This document shows positions 50,251 through 59,167 of a stretch of 64,000 nt of DNA, piece by piece. A program made the translations under genes and the position numbers. Within the stretch, counting starts at the first letter, position 1, and each line of letters opens with the position of its first letter. The notes beneath the pieces were generated by a model. It did no database searches. It was not told the origin of the DNA and saw only the letters and a program-made list of their open reading frames with translations. The stretch is from Trachythela sp. YZ-2020 (lineage: Eukaryota > Cnidaria > Anthozoa > Malacalcyonacea > Clavulariidae): positions 91,499 to 155,498 of the forward strand of contig JADLSH010000263.1 of the NCBI GenBank assembly GCA_016169945.1. The letters are read 5' to 3'.

Positions 50251-50432
50251 AGATCCGATGCCGGTCCCGGCCAGACCATTGATTTCAATTTGATCCTATT
50301 GATTTCCATAGGCTTCATCATATATCCATTCTCGATCCTCGAGACTTTCGGGTGAGCGAGATCCACTGGGCCTGCGGATTTTTAGGGACCCGGGTTTCTG
50401 CAATCTATTCGATTTGCCGGGGAAGCGAGTCT

Positions 50433-51233
50433 GTGGCCGAGGTCGGGTTCAGCCGAAGCATTCGAGATCTACATCTAGCCACGGACCTGGCGCAGCTTCG
50501 TGATCGGCTGAGTGATTGCCTGGCCGACCTTGGCTTCTGGGGCGTTGGCCAATCGATCAATCCGCTGCAGATCGAGGATCACGCCGACTATAAGATTCTT
50601 CGGTACATCTGGGACAACTTCGAAAGTCGCGTCGGTGCGCGCAGGCCCGAGTTGGTCCGAGCCCTCCACAACGCGAGCATGAGGCCAAGCCTCGCCGAGG
50701 AGAACTTCAGACTGGAGTGGCTGGCTCGGCAAAAAAGCCCCTACTTGGCCATCGGAGATGCGCCCGTCCGGTTCGAGCCACACTACCATCGATGCCAGCT
50801 GGTCCGGGATTTCGGATTGCGCGCCGTCGATCTCCTCGTGGTCCCAATCTCGGTCGACCGGGAGGGCGCGAGCCGTATTTGGACCATGGCGGAGGCGCCA
50901 GGCGCTTTGGCCAATAGGGAGGCGGCAGCCGGACTGCTCGCCGTGTACACCTATATGAGCCGGATGATCGCGCTGGAGGGCCGGTCCGATCGGAAGGCAG
51001 GAAACTCGGCCCAGCTGACGGACAAGGAACGCGAGGTGCTGCGCTGGGCCGCGGCGGGCAAGACCTTTCAAGAAATTGCGGCCATTACCGGGCTGCCCTA
51101 CCGGACGGTTCGCTTTCACATCGATTCGGCGCGCAATCGCTACGGCTTCGCGACAACGCAGCAGACCATCGTGCGCGCGGCTCTGGATTACGACTTCGAT
51201 CCCCTCGGGCCCGGCCAAGATCCCAAGGGCTGA
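50433..51233 (+). CDS. LuxR-family regulator with autoinducer-binding-like N-terminal domain
   Basis: A regulator of about 266 residues from the GTG at 50433 (GGGGAAG 7 bases upstream); a GTG at 50352 gives 293 residues but has no ribosome-binding sequence. The C-terminal GerE HTH reads LTDKEREVLRWAAAGKTFQE then LPYRTVRFHIDSARNRYG. The first 170 residues are the size of an autoinducer-binding domain, with weak similarity. No luxI-like gene is in the window, so it would be a solo receptor. It lies 120 bases before the kinase/phospho-lyase fusion gene on the same strand and could control it. Confidence 0.82.
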   Translation: MAEVGFSRSIRDLHLATDLAQLRDRLSDCLADLGFWGVGQSINPLQIEDHADYKILRYIWDNFESRVGARRPELVRALHNASMRPSLAEENFRLEWLARQKSPYLAIGDAPVRFEPHYHRCQLVRDFGLRAVDLLVVPISVDREGASRIWTMAEAPGALANREAAAGLLAVYTYMSRMIALEGRSDRKAGNSAQLTDKEREVLRWAAAGKTFQEIAAITGLPYRTVRFHIDSARNRYGFATTQQTIVRAALDYDFDPLGPGQDPKG

Positions 51234-51352
51234 CGCCCTGGGAGATGGGCGCAACGGTGCCGCGGTTCGCCGGCTCTCGCGTTGAACCGGCCTTGACCGC
51301 CTGCTAGCGTGGTCCATCCGAACGGCCATCACCCTCTTTTGCGGCAGCTTCC

Positions 51353-53737
51353 ATGTACGATACGACTGGGCCCCACGCGGTCAAATTCCTCGATCCCCGC
51401 CCGCCCGCACTTCCGCTCGATGCGGTGCGGGGTGCCGCCGCCGAGGTCTTCGGTCTGGACGGCGAGTTCCGCCCGCTGGTCAGCGAGCGTGATCAGAATT
51501 TCCGGATCACGGAGGCGGGAGGCCGGCAGTTGGTGCTGAAGGTCTCGAACCTCGGTGACGACCCCCTGGTGATCGATTTCCAAACTCAGGCCTTGCGGCA
51601 TATCGAGAAGATCGATCCCGGGCTCGTCGTCCCGCGGGTCGTGCCGACCCGTGAAGGCGCCGACAGCGGCTGGATCGAAGGCGATGGCGCGCGCCATATC
51701 TTGCGAGCACTGACTTACGTCCCCGGTGATGACCTCCGCTCGGCGACGCCGACGGCCGCGCTTCTCAGCAACCTGGGTGGGGCGCTTGCTCGGCTTGGCC
51801 GGGCACTGCGCGGCTTCCACCACCCGGCGGCCCGCTACGAGCTGCCCTGGGACCTGCAGCAGATCTCGGGGCTGCGTGCGCACAGCGGACATATCGCCGA
51901 TGCTGCCGCGCGGGCTAACGTCGAGGCGGTCATCGATCGTTTCGTCCGGGACACGCTGCCCGGACTTGCGCGCTTCCGATCGCAGGTGATTCACAATGAC
52001 GCCAACGGCAACAATGTCGTGGTCGACCCGGCGGCGCCGGAGCGGGTTTCCGGCTTCATCGATTTTGGCGACATGATTCACAGCGCCCTGGCCGCCGACC
52101 TGGCTGTCACCGCGGCCGACCTCTGTGATGGCGACGACTTGCTTGAATCCCTGAGTGCCTTGACCGCCGGCTACGACGCGGTCGTGCCCTTGGAGCCCGA
52201 AGAGATCGACCTGCTCTACGACTTGGTGCTGGCGCGCTATGCCTTGACTGTGGTGATCCTGGCCTGGCGCTCGGATACTCCCGGTGGGCTCGGTTATCTG
52301 GAGTCCTACCTGCCGACTGCGTTGGCCGGGATCGAGCGGCTCCAGACCTTGGGCCGCGATGCCGTCCGCGCGCGTTTGCGCCGGGCCTGTCGCTTTCCGC
52401 CCTATTGCCCACCGCTGCCCACCGTAAACGCGGAGGCGGTCGACGGAACCGATGAAGACGACGGTGATGCGGCGCTCCTGGCCCGCCGCCACCGCTTGCT
52501 CGGCACGACCTTGGAGCTGTCCTACGACCGGCCGGTCCACCTGGTCCGGGGCGAGGGGGCCTGGCTGTTCGATGGTCGCGGCAGGCGCTATCTGGACGGC
52601 TACAACAACGTCCCTCAGGTCGGCCATGCCCATCCCCAAGTGGTCCGTGCGATCGGCCGCCAGGTGGCGGCGCTGAACACCAACACCCGCTATCTCTTCG
52701 ATGTCATTCTCGACTACGCGGAACGCCTGACCGCGACCCTGCCGGACCGGCTCGACTGCTGCCTGTTCGTCAACTCCGGCAGCGAGGCAAACGATGCCGC
52801 TTGGCGCATGGCCAAGCAGGCGACCGGTCACACGGGCGCTCTGGTCATGGAGCACGCCTACCACGGCATTTCCGAGGCGGTCACGGCGCTGTCGCCGGAG
52901 ATCCCTGGCGCCGGGCTCGCCGACCACGTTCGAGCCCTGCTGTGCCCCGATCCCTACCGCGGGCCCTACAGGGCGGGTGATCCGGATCTCGCGGTACGCT
53001 ACGCGGCCGACGCCGACCGGGCGATCGCCGAGCTCGAGGCGGCAGGTATCCGCCCGGCGGCCCTGATGGTCGATACCGGATTTGCCAGCAACGGCGCGCC
53101 GGATGTGCCCGCCGGCTACCTGACCGAGGTCGCCTCCAAGCTGCGCGCGGCCGGCGGCTTGGTGATTGCCGACGAGGTGCAGTTCGGCTTCGGGCGCAGC
53201 GGCACGAGCTTCTGGGGCTTCGAGACCCACGGGCTGCGGCCCGACATCGTGACCCTGGGCAAGCCGGTTGCGGCCGGCTACCCGCTGGGCGTGGTGATCA
53301 CCTCGCGGGAGCTGCGCGATCGCTTCGGCCGCGAGACCGGCTTCTTCAGCACCTTTGGCGGCAATCCGGTCGGCTGCGCCGCGGCCCTCGCCGTGCTCGA
53401 CGTGATCGAGCAGGAGGGTCTGCTGGAAAACGCGCGCAGCACTGGCGATTATCTGCGCGAGGGCCTGCGCGCCCTGGCCAACCGCCATGGCTGGATCGGC
53501 GACGTGCGCGGATCGGGCCTGCTGACCGGGGTCGAGCTGGTGCGCGACCGGGCAAGCCTGGAGCCCGCCGGGGACGAGACCAAGCGCGTGGTCAACCACC
53601 TGCGCGACCAGCGCGTTCTGGTCGGACGCATGGGGCCGCACGACAACGTCCTCAAGATCCGGCCGCCCCTAGTGTTCCAGCGCGCCCAGGCCGACCTCTT
53701 GATCGAGGCGCTGGACCGGGCGTTGGCGGCGCTCTGA
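51353..53737 (+). CDS. Bifunctional kinase (APH fold) and class III aminotransferase-fold phospho-lyase
   Basis: A 794-residue fusion. Residues about 20-335 form an APH/choline-kinase-like domain with VIHNDANGNNVVVD (catalytic HxDxxxxN) and GFIDFGDMIH. From about 380 a class III aminotransferase fold follows: GYNNVPQVGHAHPQVV, FVNSGSEANDAAWRMA, IADEVQFGFGRSG, and the PLP lysine in VTLGKPVAAGYPLG. In animals hydroxylysine kinase and phosphohydroxylysine phospho-lyase have these folds as separate proteins, and bacteria contain such fusions. I infer phosphorylation of an amino alcohol or hydroxy amino acid followed by phosphate elimination. The substrate is open. The M24-type hydrolase follows after 36 bases. 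Confidence 0.9.
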   Translation: MYDTTGPHAVKFLDPRPPALPLDAVRGAAAEVFGLDGEFRPLVSERDQNFRITEAGGRQLVLKVSNLGDDPLVIDFQTQALRHIEKIDPGLVVPRVVPTREGADSGWIEGDGARHILRALTYVPGDDLRSATPTAALLSNLGGALARLGRALRGFHHPAARYELPWDLQQISGLRAHSGHIADAAARANVEAVIDRFVRDTLPGLARFRSQVIHNDANGNNVVVDPAAPERVSGFIDFGDMIHSALAADLAVTAADLCDGDDLLESLSALTAGYDAVVPLEPEEIDLLYDLVLARYALTVVILAWRSDTPGGLGYLESYLPTALAGIERLQTLGRDAVRARLRRACRFPPYCPPLPTVNAEAVDGTDEDDGDAALLARRHRLLGTTLELSYDRPVHLVRGEGAWLFDGRGRRYLDGYNNVPQVGHAHPQVVRAIGRQVAALNTNTRYLFDVILDYAERLTATLPDRLDCCLFVNSGSEANDAAWRMAKQATGHTGALVMEHAYHGISEAVTALSPEIPGAGLADHVRALLCPDPYRGPYRAGDPDLAVRYAADADRAIAELEAAGIRPAALMVDTGFASNGAPDVPAGYLTEVASKLRAAGGLVIADEVQFGFGRSGTSFWGFETHGLRPDIVTLGKPVAAGYPLGVVITSRELRDRFGRETGFFSTFGGNPVGCAAALAVLDVIEQEGLLENARSTGDYLREGLRALANRHGWIGDVRGSGLLTGVELVRDRASLEPAGDETKRVVNHLRDQRVLVGRMGPHDNVLKIRPPLVFQRAQADLLIEALDRALAAL

Positions 53738-53773
53738 TCCGGCCCTGCGATCGCGTTTCGGGGAGAGCGAGCC

Positions 53774-54924
53774 ATGACTTTTTCCGCCGACGTTCATGCC
53801 GGCCGCCTGGCGGCGACACGAGCCGCTTTGCGCGAGCGCGGGCTGGCCGCGCTGTGTCCTTTGCCCAGGAGTCGCACTACTACCTGACCGGCTACGATGG
53901 CGGCGGCTACGTGTTCTTTCAGTGCCATGTGATCACCGCGGATGAAGGCCCGACAACCCTGCTGTGCCGCCGACCGGACGTCAGCCAGGCCCGTGACACC
54001 TCGTTGATCGAAGACGTGCGCATTTGGCTCAACGCCGAAGGCGCCAATCCGGCAGAAGATCTGAAGGCCATCCTGGCCGAGAAGGGGCTGGGCGGCGAGC
54101 GGCTCGGGATCGAGCTCAACACCTACGGTCTGACCGGTGCCAACCTGGCCCTGGTGCAGGAGGCGCTGCGTGGAATTTGCGAGCTGGAGGATGCCAGCGA
54201 TCTGGTGGCCGGTCTCCGCTTAATCAAGTCGGAGGGTGAAATCGCTTTGATCCGCACGGCGGCGGCCCTGGCGGACGACGGCTTGGAGCGTGCGCAAGGC
54301 GTTGCCCGGGCCGGCGTCGTCGATGCCGCCTTGACCGCGGCGATCCTCTCGGCCGTGCTCGAAGGCGGCGGCGACATGCCGCCGGCCGGGCCCCTGGTCA
54401 ATTCCGGCGCGCGGGCGTTCTACGGCCGCGGCGTGGGCGGCCCCCGCGTGCTCGAGGACCAGGATCAGGTGGTGCTGGAATTCGCCGGCACCTATCACCG
54501 CTACAACGCCTGCATCGAGCGGACCATCGCGATCGGCCGGCCGACGGCGGCGCAGCGGGACCTGCACGCCCTGGTGCGCGACGCCCTCCTGGAGATGCAA
54601 GCCGGCTTTCGCCCCGGCGCCGAGCTTGGCGGCATCGACGAGATTCACCGGTCCAGGCTCGACACCGCCGGCCACGCCGATAACCGCTTCGCCGCCTGCG
54701 GCTATTCTCTCGGTGCCACCTACCGGCCATCCTGGATGGACGTGCCGCCGATGATCTATGCGGGCAATCCGTTGGTTCTGCGCCCAGGTATGGTGTTTTT
54801 TCCCCACGTCATGCTGGGCGACCCTGAAACCGGTCACGCCATGGGGCTCGGCAACAGCGTGCTGGTGACCGAGACCGGCTGCGAGGTGCTCAGCCGGCAT
54901 GGGCTGGAGCTTACCGTAAGGTAG
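53774..54924 (+). pseudogene. M24-type (creatinase/ectoine hydrolase-like) enzyme with a one-base frameshift near its start
   Basis: The ATG at 53774 opens the usual N-terminus (AGRLAATRAALRERGLAAL), but a single missing base near 53853-53857 shifts the frame. The family sequence continues in another frame from SFAQESHYYLTGYDGGGYVF to the end at 54924. Total length is 1151 bases, one short of 384 codons, as expected for one deletion. The metal-binding residues of aminopeptidase P are not conserved: the site has ECIERT-like NACIERTIAIG and GYSLGATYRPSW in place of GHG.G, as in ectoine hydrolase and creatinase. It would act on a small cyclic amidine or C-N bond. A start at GTG 53854 would make a shortened protein. 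Confidence 0.8.
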
Positions 54925-55075
54925 GTGGTCTTAGTCTCAACCTAAACTTGCGGAATTCGCTTTGTCTGGATATCGTTTTTCTACAGTAATCGCTCGGGCG
55001 TTCGCAGATAGCGATAAGTGATCGAGCCGCTGTCTCAGAACGACCGAGCCTTCGACCCTTTCGGCGGAGTGTGGA

Positions 55076-55795
55076 ATGACCTATAGCGCGATCCAAACGC
55101 CGTTCAGTATCGGATCGGTGTTCAATCGGAGCTGGCGCGTCTTTACCGGAAATCTGCCGACCTTCTTCTTCCTATCACTGATGGTTCACGCGCCGATCCT
55201 CCTCTTGATCCTGCTGATCGAGGCCTCGCCCGCGGGGGTGACGGTGATCTCCGTTACTATCGGGTTGGCGACCGCGGTCCTCAACTTCGTGGTTTGGGCG
55301 GTGATCATCCATGCGGCCTTCCAAAGCTTGCGGTCGCAGCCGGTGCGGGTCGGGGCCAGCTTTGCGTTCGCGTGGAGTCATATCGTCGCCGTTATCATCC
55401 TTGCGATCATCCAGACGGTGCTGCTGCTGGTTGGATTGCTGCTGCTCGTCATACCCGGGATCTTCGTGATGATCCTTCTGTTCGTCTCCATGCCGTCTTG
55501 CGTGGTAGAGCGATTGGGACCGATCGCGAGCATGAGCCGCAGTACGGAGCTGACCAAGGGCTACCGCTGGCAACTGCTCGGGATCCTGGTCCTGATCGTC
55601 ATCGTCAGCGTGGTCGTCGCTCTGCTGCTGGAGGGTATACTGGGCGAGGGCAGCTTGTCGCTTCAGCTGGTGGACTGGCTTTGGAACATTCTGTTCTCGG
55701 CTTACATGTCGGTGCTGGCGGTGGTCAGCTATCACGATCTGCGGGTCACCAAGGAAGGCGTCGACATCGAGAAGATCGCTGCCCAGTTCGCCTAG
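55076..55795 (+). CDS. Multi-pass membrane protein of unknown function
   Basis: A 239-residue protein with six hydrophobic segments and short loops. It starts MTYSAIQTPFSIGSVFNRSW, with a proline- and isoleucine-rich membrane core (LLLLVIPGIFVMILLFVSM), and ends in a cytoplasmic tail (YHDLRVTKEGVDIEKIAAQF). It resembles the YciC/GlpQ-membrane-domain and DUF975-type proteins that sit next to RDD genes. It lies 13 bases from the convergent RDD gene stop. Role unknown. Confidence 0.7.
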   Translation: MTYSAIQTPFSIGSVFNRSWRVFTGNLPTFFFLSLMVHAPILLLILLIEASPAGVTVISVTIGLATAVLNFVVWAVIIHAAFQSLRSQPVRVGASFAFAWSHIVAVIILAIIQTVLLLVGLLLLVIPGIFVMILLFVSMPSCVVERLGPIASMSRSTELTKGYRWQLLGILVLIVIVSVVVALLLEGILGEGSLSLQLVDWLWNILFSAYMSVLAVVSYHDLRVTKEGVDIEKIAAQFA

Positions 55796-55808
55796 CGCGT
55801 ACGCTGCG

Positions 55809-56846
55809 TCACTGTGGCGTGCCCCGGTCGGCGGTCCCGTGATAGAGCTGGCTGCGCTCGAGCCGGTTTCTGAACTGGGCATAGAAGGCGGTCAGAAACT
55901 TCAAAGAGTCGCGGCTCGGCGGCATGGGCTCAAAGCCGATCTTCTTGGCAATGTTGTAGGCGATCTGCTCGCGTAGCTGCCGCGTCGCGGTATCGTCCGG
56001 CCGGCGCAGGACATCCTCCAGGATTCGTAGATGCTGGGTTTCGTAGCGCCGCAGCTGATGATCGGTGAAGCTGAAGCCGCCCAGTCCATCGACCGCCGGT
56101 ACCTGGTCCGACGCATCGCCCGATGACCGCCTGGGCTCGGAGGGGCGTTTGACGGCGGGAGTCTGGATGCTCGCGGCCAGATCTTGGGCCAGCCTGGCTG
56201 TCGGCATTTCGATCACCCAGGTGCCGGCGATCAGGTCTCCGCAGCGCATGCGATCCCGGTTGAACAGCGGGAACAGGACGAACAGGCCGAGCCACAGGAA
56301 CATCAGCAGCTCGCCGAGCGATCCGGCGCCGGCCCCCGTCAGCAGAGCGACCGAGATCGGCAGGGTGATCTCGATCTCGCGCATCAGATTGCGGGCGATC
56401 ACGGCCTGCGGCAGCAGCGGTCCGCCCCGATTGTCAACCACGCGCAGTTTCATGATCCGCTTGCCGGGGGTCTGGCCCTGCCATTTCAGCTCGAAGAAGA
56501 GAAAATAGAAATTGCGCACCAGGCCGCTGACCAGGACGAAAAACGGCACCAGCAGGCCGCTGTGCTCTTGGCCGGCCCGCGCCAGGAACGTCACGATCCA
56601 GAGCGCCGCGGTCGCCAGCGCCCAGAAGGTCATATCCAGAGCGAGAGCGCCGGCGCGGGTACCGTGCTCGGGCAGGACCACGCTCAAGAGCACGCCTTCC
56701 GGTGTCTCCAAGCTGCGCTGCCGCTTTGGGTCCGCCGGGCGATCGCCGGTCACCCCGATCGGACCGCCTTGCGGCATTGTTCCCGGCGCCGGTCGCAGAT
56801 GGATTCTCGAGCCGGGGGTCAGGGGCGGTCGCGATGCTTGGCTCAT
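55809..56846 (-). CDS. RDD-family membrane protein
   Basis: A 345-residue protein whose RDD domain (about 65-210) shows FELKWQGQTPGKRIMKLRVV and FNRDRMRCGDLIAGTWVI, with three to four membrane segments. The C-terminal 120 residues are a soluble extension (FTDHQLRRYETQHLRILEDV). The start at 56846 overlaps the SpoIIM-like stop by 4 bases. It is the last gene of a six-gene minus-strand operon with MoxR and DUF58. RDD proteins are often transporters or ion exchangers, or parts of envelope modules. Confidence 0.87.
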   Translation of the reverse strand: MSQASRPPLTPGSRIHLRPAPGTMPQGGPIGVTGDRPADPKRQRSLETPEGVLLSVVLPEHGTRAGALALDMTFWALATAALWIVTFLARAGQEHSGLLVPFFVLVSGLVRNFYFLFFELKWQGQTPGKRIMKLRVVDNRGGPLLPQAVIARNLMREIEITLPISVALLTGAGAGSLGELLMFLWLGLFVLFPLFNRDRMRCGDLIAGTWVIEMPTARLAQDLAASIQTPAVKRPSEPRRSSGDASDQVPAVDGLGGFSFTDHQLRRYETQHLRILEDVLRRPDDTATRQLREQIAYNIAKKIGFEPMPPSRDSLKFLTAFYAQFRNRLERSQLYHGTADRGTPQ

Positions 56847-57844
56847 GGGCGCGGCGCCCGGCCGGCGAGTGCAAAGTAAGCGCTCCAGCCGACTGCCGTC
56901 ACGGCGCCGATCGCGAGGCGGACCGGGGTGTCGGTCACGACTTGTCGCACGATGCCTTCGAGCAGGGCTGCCAGTGCCAGCATGGCGACCCCGCAGATCA
57001 CCAGCTTTGCGGCTTCCGGCCCTTCGCGGGCCAGCGCGTGGCTGCGCGACCGCCGGCCGGGGAAGAGCACGCTTTCGCCGAGTTTCAGGCCGCCGGCAAA
57101 ACACAGCACGATGGCCAGAAGCTCGGTCACGCCGTGCACCATGAGCCAGGCAATGAACTCCGTTGTCAGGCCCCGGTCGGCGTAGAGGCCGCACATGGCG
57201 CCCAGAATTAGCCCTTGATAGGCCGTGAGTGCGACGGTCGGGAGGGTGAGCGCGATGCCCAGCGCGAATCCCAGGATGCCGACCTGAAGGTTATGAATGA
57301 ACAGGCTGGAGGAGAAAGTCAGCAAATGAAGGACGGCGGCATCCGAGTTGTCGAACAGGATGGCGGCTAGCTCGGACCTGGTGCTGTCCGGAGAGCGGGT
57401 GCCGGCCAGCTCGGCGGGGACGAAGAGGTGGAAATAGGCCATGTCCTGAGCGACCAGCAGCCAGCCAACCAGGACGCCCATGGCGAGAAACAGGCTGGAG
57501 ATCAGGACCCGCCAGCGTGCGGCGCGCACGCAGCGCGGCAGGTCTCTGCAGAGGTAGGCCTTGACCACGGCCCCGAGCCCTTGGCGGGTGCCGTAGACAC
57601 AGCTGTAGGCGCGCAAGCTCAAGGTTTCGAGGTAGCTCAGCAGGTTCCAGTCGAGCGCGATCGCGCGAGCGACCGAAAGGCTGGAGACCGTCGCCCGATA
57701 GAGCATGGGCAGGGCGGTCAGCTCCTCGGCGCTGAGCGATCGGAGGCCGCCGCCCTCGATCTTGCCGACCAGGCGCTCCAGCTCACGCCAGCTTGCCTCG
57801 CGGTCGCGCCGAAACTCGGTGCTCTTCAGGCGAATCTCAGTCAT
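56843..57844 (-). CDS. SpoIIM-family (stage II sporulation protein M-like) membrane protein
   Basis: A 333-residue membrane protein. After a soluble N-terminal part of about 100 residues it has five or six hydrophobic segments and the family core FIHNLQVGILGFALGIALTL with LMVHGVTELLAIVLCFAGGL. SpoIIM homologues outside spore formers accompany MoxR/DUF58 operons. The ATG at 57844 gives MTEIRLKSTEFRRDREASW. The DUF58 stop is 4 bases upstream. Confidence 0.88.
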   Translation of the reverse strand: MTEIRLKSTEFRRDREASWRELERLVGKIEGGGLRSLSAEELTALPMLYRATVSSLSVARAIALDWNLLSYLETLSLRAYSCVYGTRQGLGAVVKAYLCRDLPRCVRAARWRVLISSLFLAMGVLVGWLLVAQDMAYFHLFVPAELAGTRSPDSTRSELAAILFDNSDAAVLHLLTFSSSLFIHNLQVGILGFALGIALTLPTVALTAYQGLILGAMCGLYADRGLTTEFIAWLMVHGVTELLAIVLCFAGGLKLGESVLFPGRRSRSHALAREGPEAAKLVICGVAMLALAALLEGIVRQVVTDTPVRLAIGAVTAVGWSAYFALAGRAPRP

Positions 57845-57848
57845 GAGC

Positions 57849-59162
57849 TCATATGAGGTCACGCTGTTTGATGGCGATGTACCGGTTGACCAGGCCCGCC
57901 GACAGGCGGTCGTGCGGGACATCGAGGCAGTGAACACCGAGCCGGGCGAGACGTTCGAACACCACCGCCCGGTCCTTCAGCATGTCGTGGGCGATCACCG
58001 CTTGGGCCGCCTCGGCGAAATCGCCGGGCGGCCGGTCCAGGGTTTCGCTCAGGTAAGGATCGCGCAGGGTCACGAAGAGCACGAAATGGCGCCGCACCAC
58101 GCGCTGGAGGTTCTCGACCAGCAGCTCCGCGGTCACCGTATCGACGAAGTCGGTAAAGAGGATGATCAAGGCCCGATGATCGAGCCGCTGATCGAGCTCG
58201 GCCAGGCCGAGGGTGAAGTTGGTTTCGTTCGGGCTATAGGCGATCTCCGCGCTCCGCCGCCTCAAATGGGCGAAACCGCTGGCGCCCCGCATCGGCTTGA
58301 GATAGTGCCGCACGGTCGAATCGAACTCGAACAGCCCGACCAGATCGCCGGTCCTGAGCGCCACCCAGCCGAGCAGCAGGGCGGCGTTGATGGCGTGGTC
58401 CAGCCGGGCCAATCCATCGAGCGGCTCGTTCATCAGTCGGCCGTGATCGATGGCGAGGATGACCTGATGATTGCGCTCGACGCGGAACTCCTTGCACAGC
58501 AGCTTGCGGTGACGGGCGGAATGTTTCCAGTCGATGAAGCGGGTATCGAAGCCCGGCTGGTACTCGCGGAGAGCGTCGAACTCCGAGCCCGAGCCCAGGT
58601 CCATCTGCGGCTTGGCGCCGAACAGCGCGTCGCGTTGATGGAGCTGCAGCGCGCCGGCCTGCACCGCCCTGATGTTCGGCACGACGTGGACCTCCTGGTC
58701 ACGCGGCGTTATCCGGTGGACGCTTTGCATCAAGCCGAGCGGCCCCTGCCATCGGATCCACAGGGCGGTGAGCCGGATCACGCCGCGGCGCTCGGCCTGG
58801 ATCGGCAGCGCGGCCGTGCAGCCGTCTTCGGGCGTTAGCGCCACGATTATCTGCGGGACGGTCGATACCGGACCCTCGGCGTCATAGAGTAGAGTGAGGG
58901 TAGTGCGCAAGGCATGGCGCAGCGGTGCGATCGTGACCGACAGCGCACCGGGATCGCCAATCCCGAGGGTCTCGGGTGTGGATAGCGTGCAGTCGATCTT
59001 TCGTTTGCGCAGCGACATGACCGCGTCCAGGCCGAGCAGGGCGAGCACGAAGGCGCTGGCGTTGACGGCGAAGCTCCACCAGGCCAGATCGATCATCAGC
59101 ACACCGAGCCCCAGCAGGATGGTGCCGGCGAAAAGCAGCAGGGCGTTGCGGGTCGGCGTCAT
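57849..59162 (-). CDS. DUF58 domain protein
   Basis: A 437-residue protein with two N-terminal membrane segments and the DUF58 core: SGSEFDALREYQPGFDTRFI followed by DWKHSARHRKLLCKEFRVER. A von Willebrand factor A-like fold follows (QVILAIDHGRL, ALIILFTDFVD). DUF58 proteins are the regular partner of MoxR ATPases, which are thought to act as chaperones that insert metal ions or assemble complexes. It starts 5 bases after the MoxR stop. Confidence 0.93.
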   Translation of the reverse strand: MTPTRNALLLFAGTILLGLGVLMIDLAWWSFAVNASAFVLALLGLDAVMSLRKRKIDCTLSTPETLGIGDPGALSVTIAPLRHALRTTLTLLYDAEGPVSTVPQIIVALTPEDGCTAALPIQAERRGVIRLTALWIRWQGPLGLMQSVHRITPRDQEVHVVPNIRAVQAGALQLHQRDALFGAKPQMDLGSGSEFDALREYQPGFDTRFIDWKHSARHRKLLCKEFRVERNHQVILAIDHGRLMNEPLDGLARLDHAINAALLLGWVALRTGDLVGLFEFDSTVRHYLKPMRGASGFAHLRRRSAEIAYSPNETNFTLGLAELDQRLDHRALIILFTDFVDTVTAELLVENLQRVVRRHFVLFVTLRDPYLSETLDRPPGDFAEAAQAVIAHDMLKDRAVVFERLARLGVHCLDVPHDRLSAGLVNRYIAIKQRDLI

Positions 59163-59167
59163 AGGGG

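Noticed and set aside
46792..50352. Integrated phage or integrative element at tRNA-Ser
   Set aside because: No integrase, structural or replication gene and no duplicated tRNA end in the window; kept only as an eroded region.
50433..51233. Quorum-sensing pair
   Set aside because: A LuxR-like receptor is present but there is no LuxI-type synthase gene in the window.
51329..53641. A 770-codon minus-strand frame
   Set aside because: It is exactly antisense to the kinase/phospho-lyase fusion, has no domain resemblance, and arises from the GC-rich codon pattern of the true gene.
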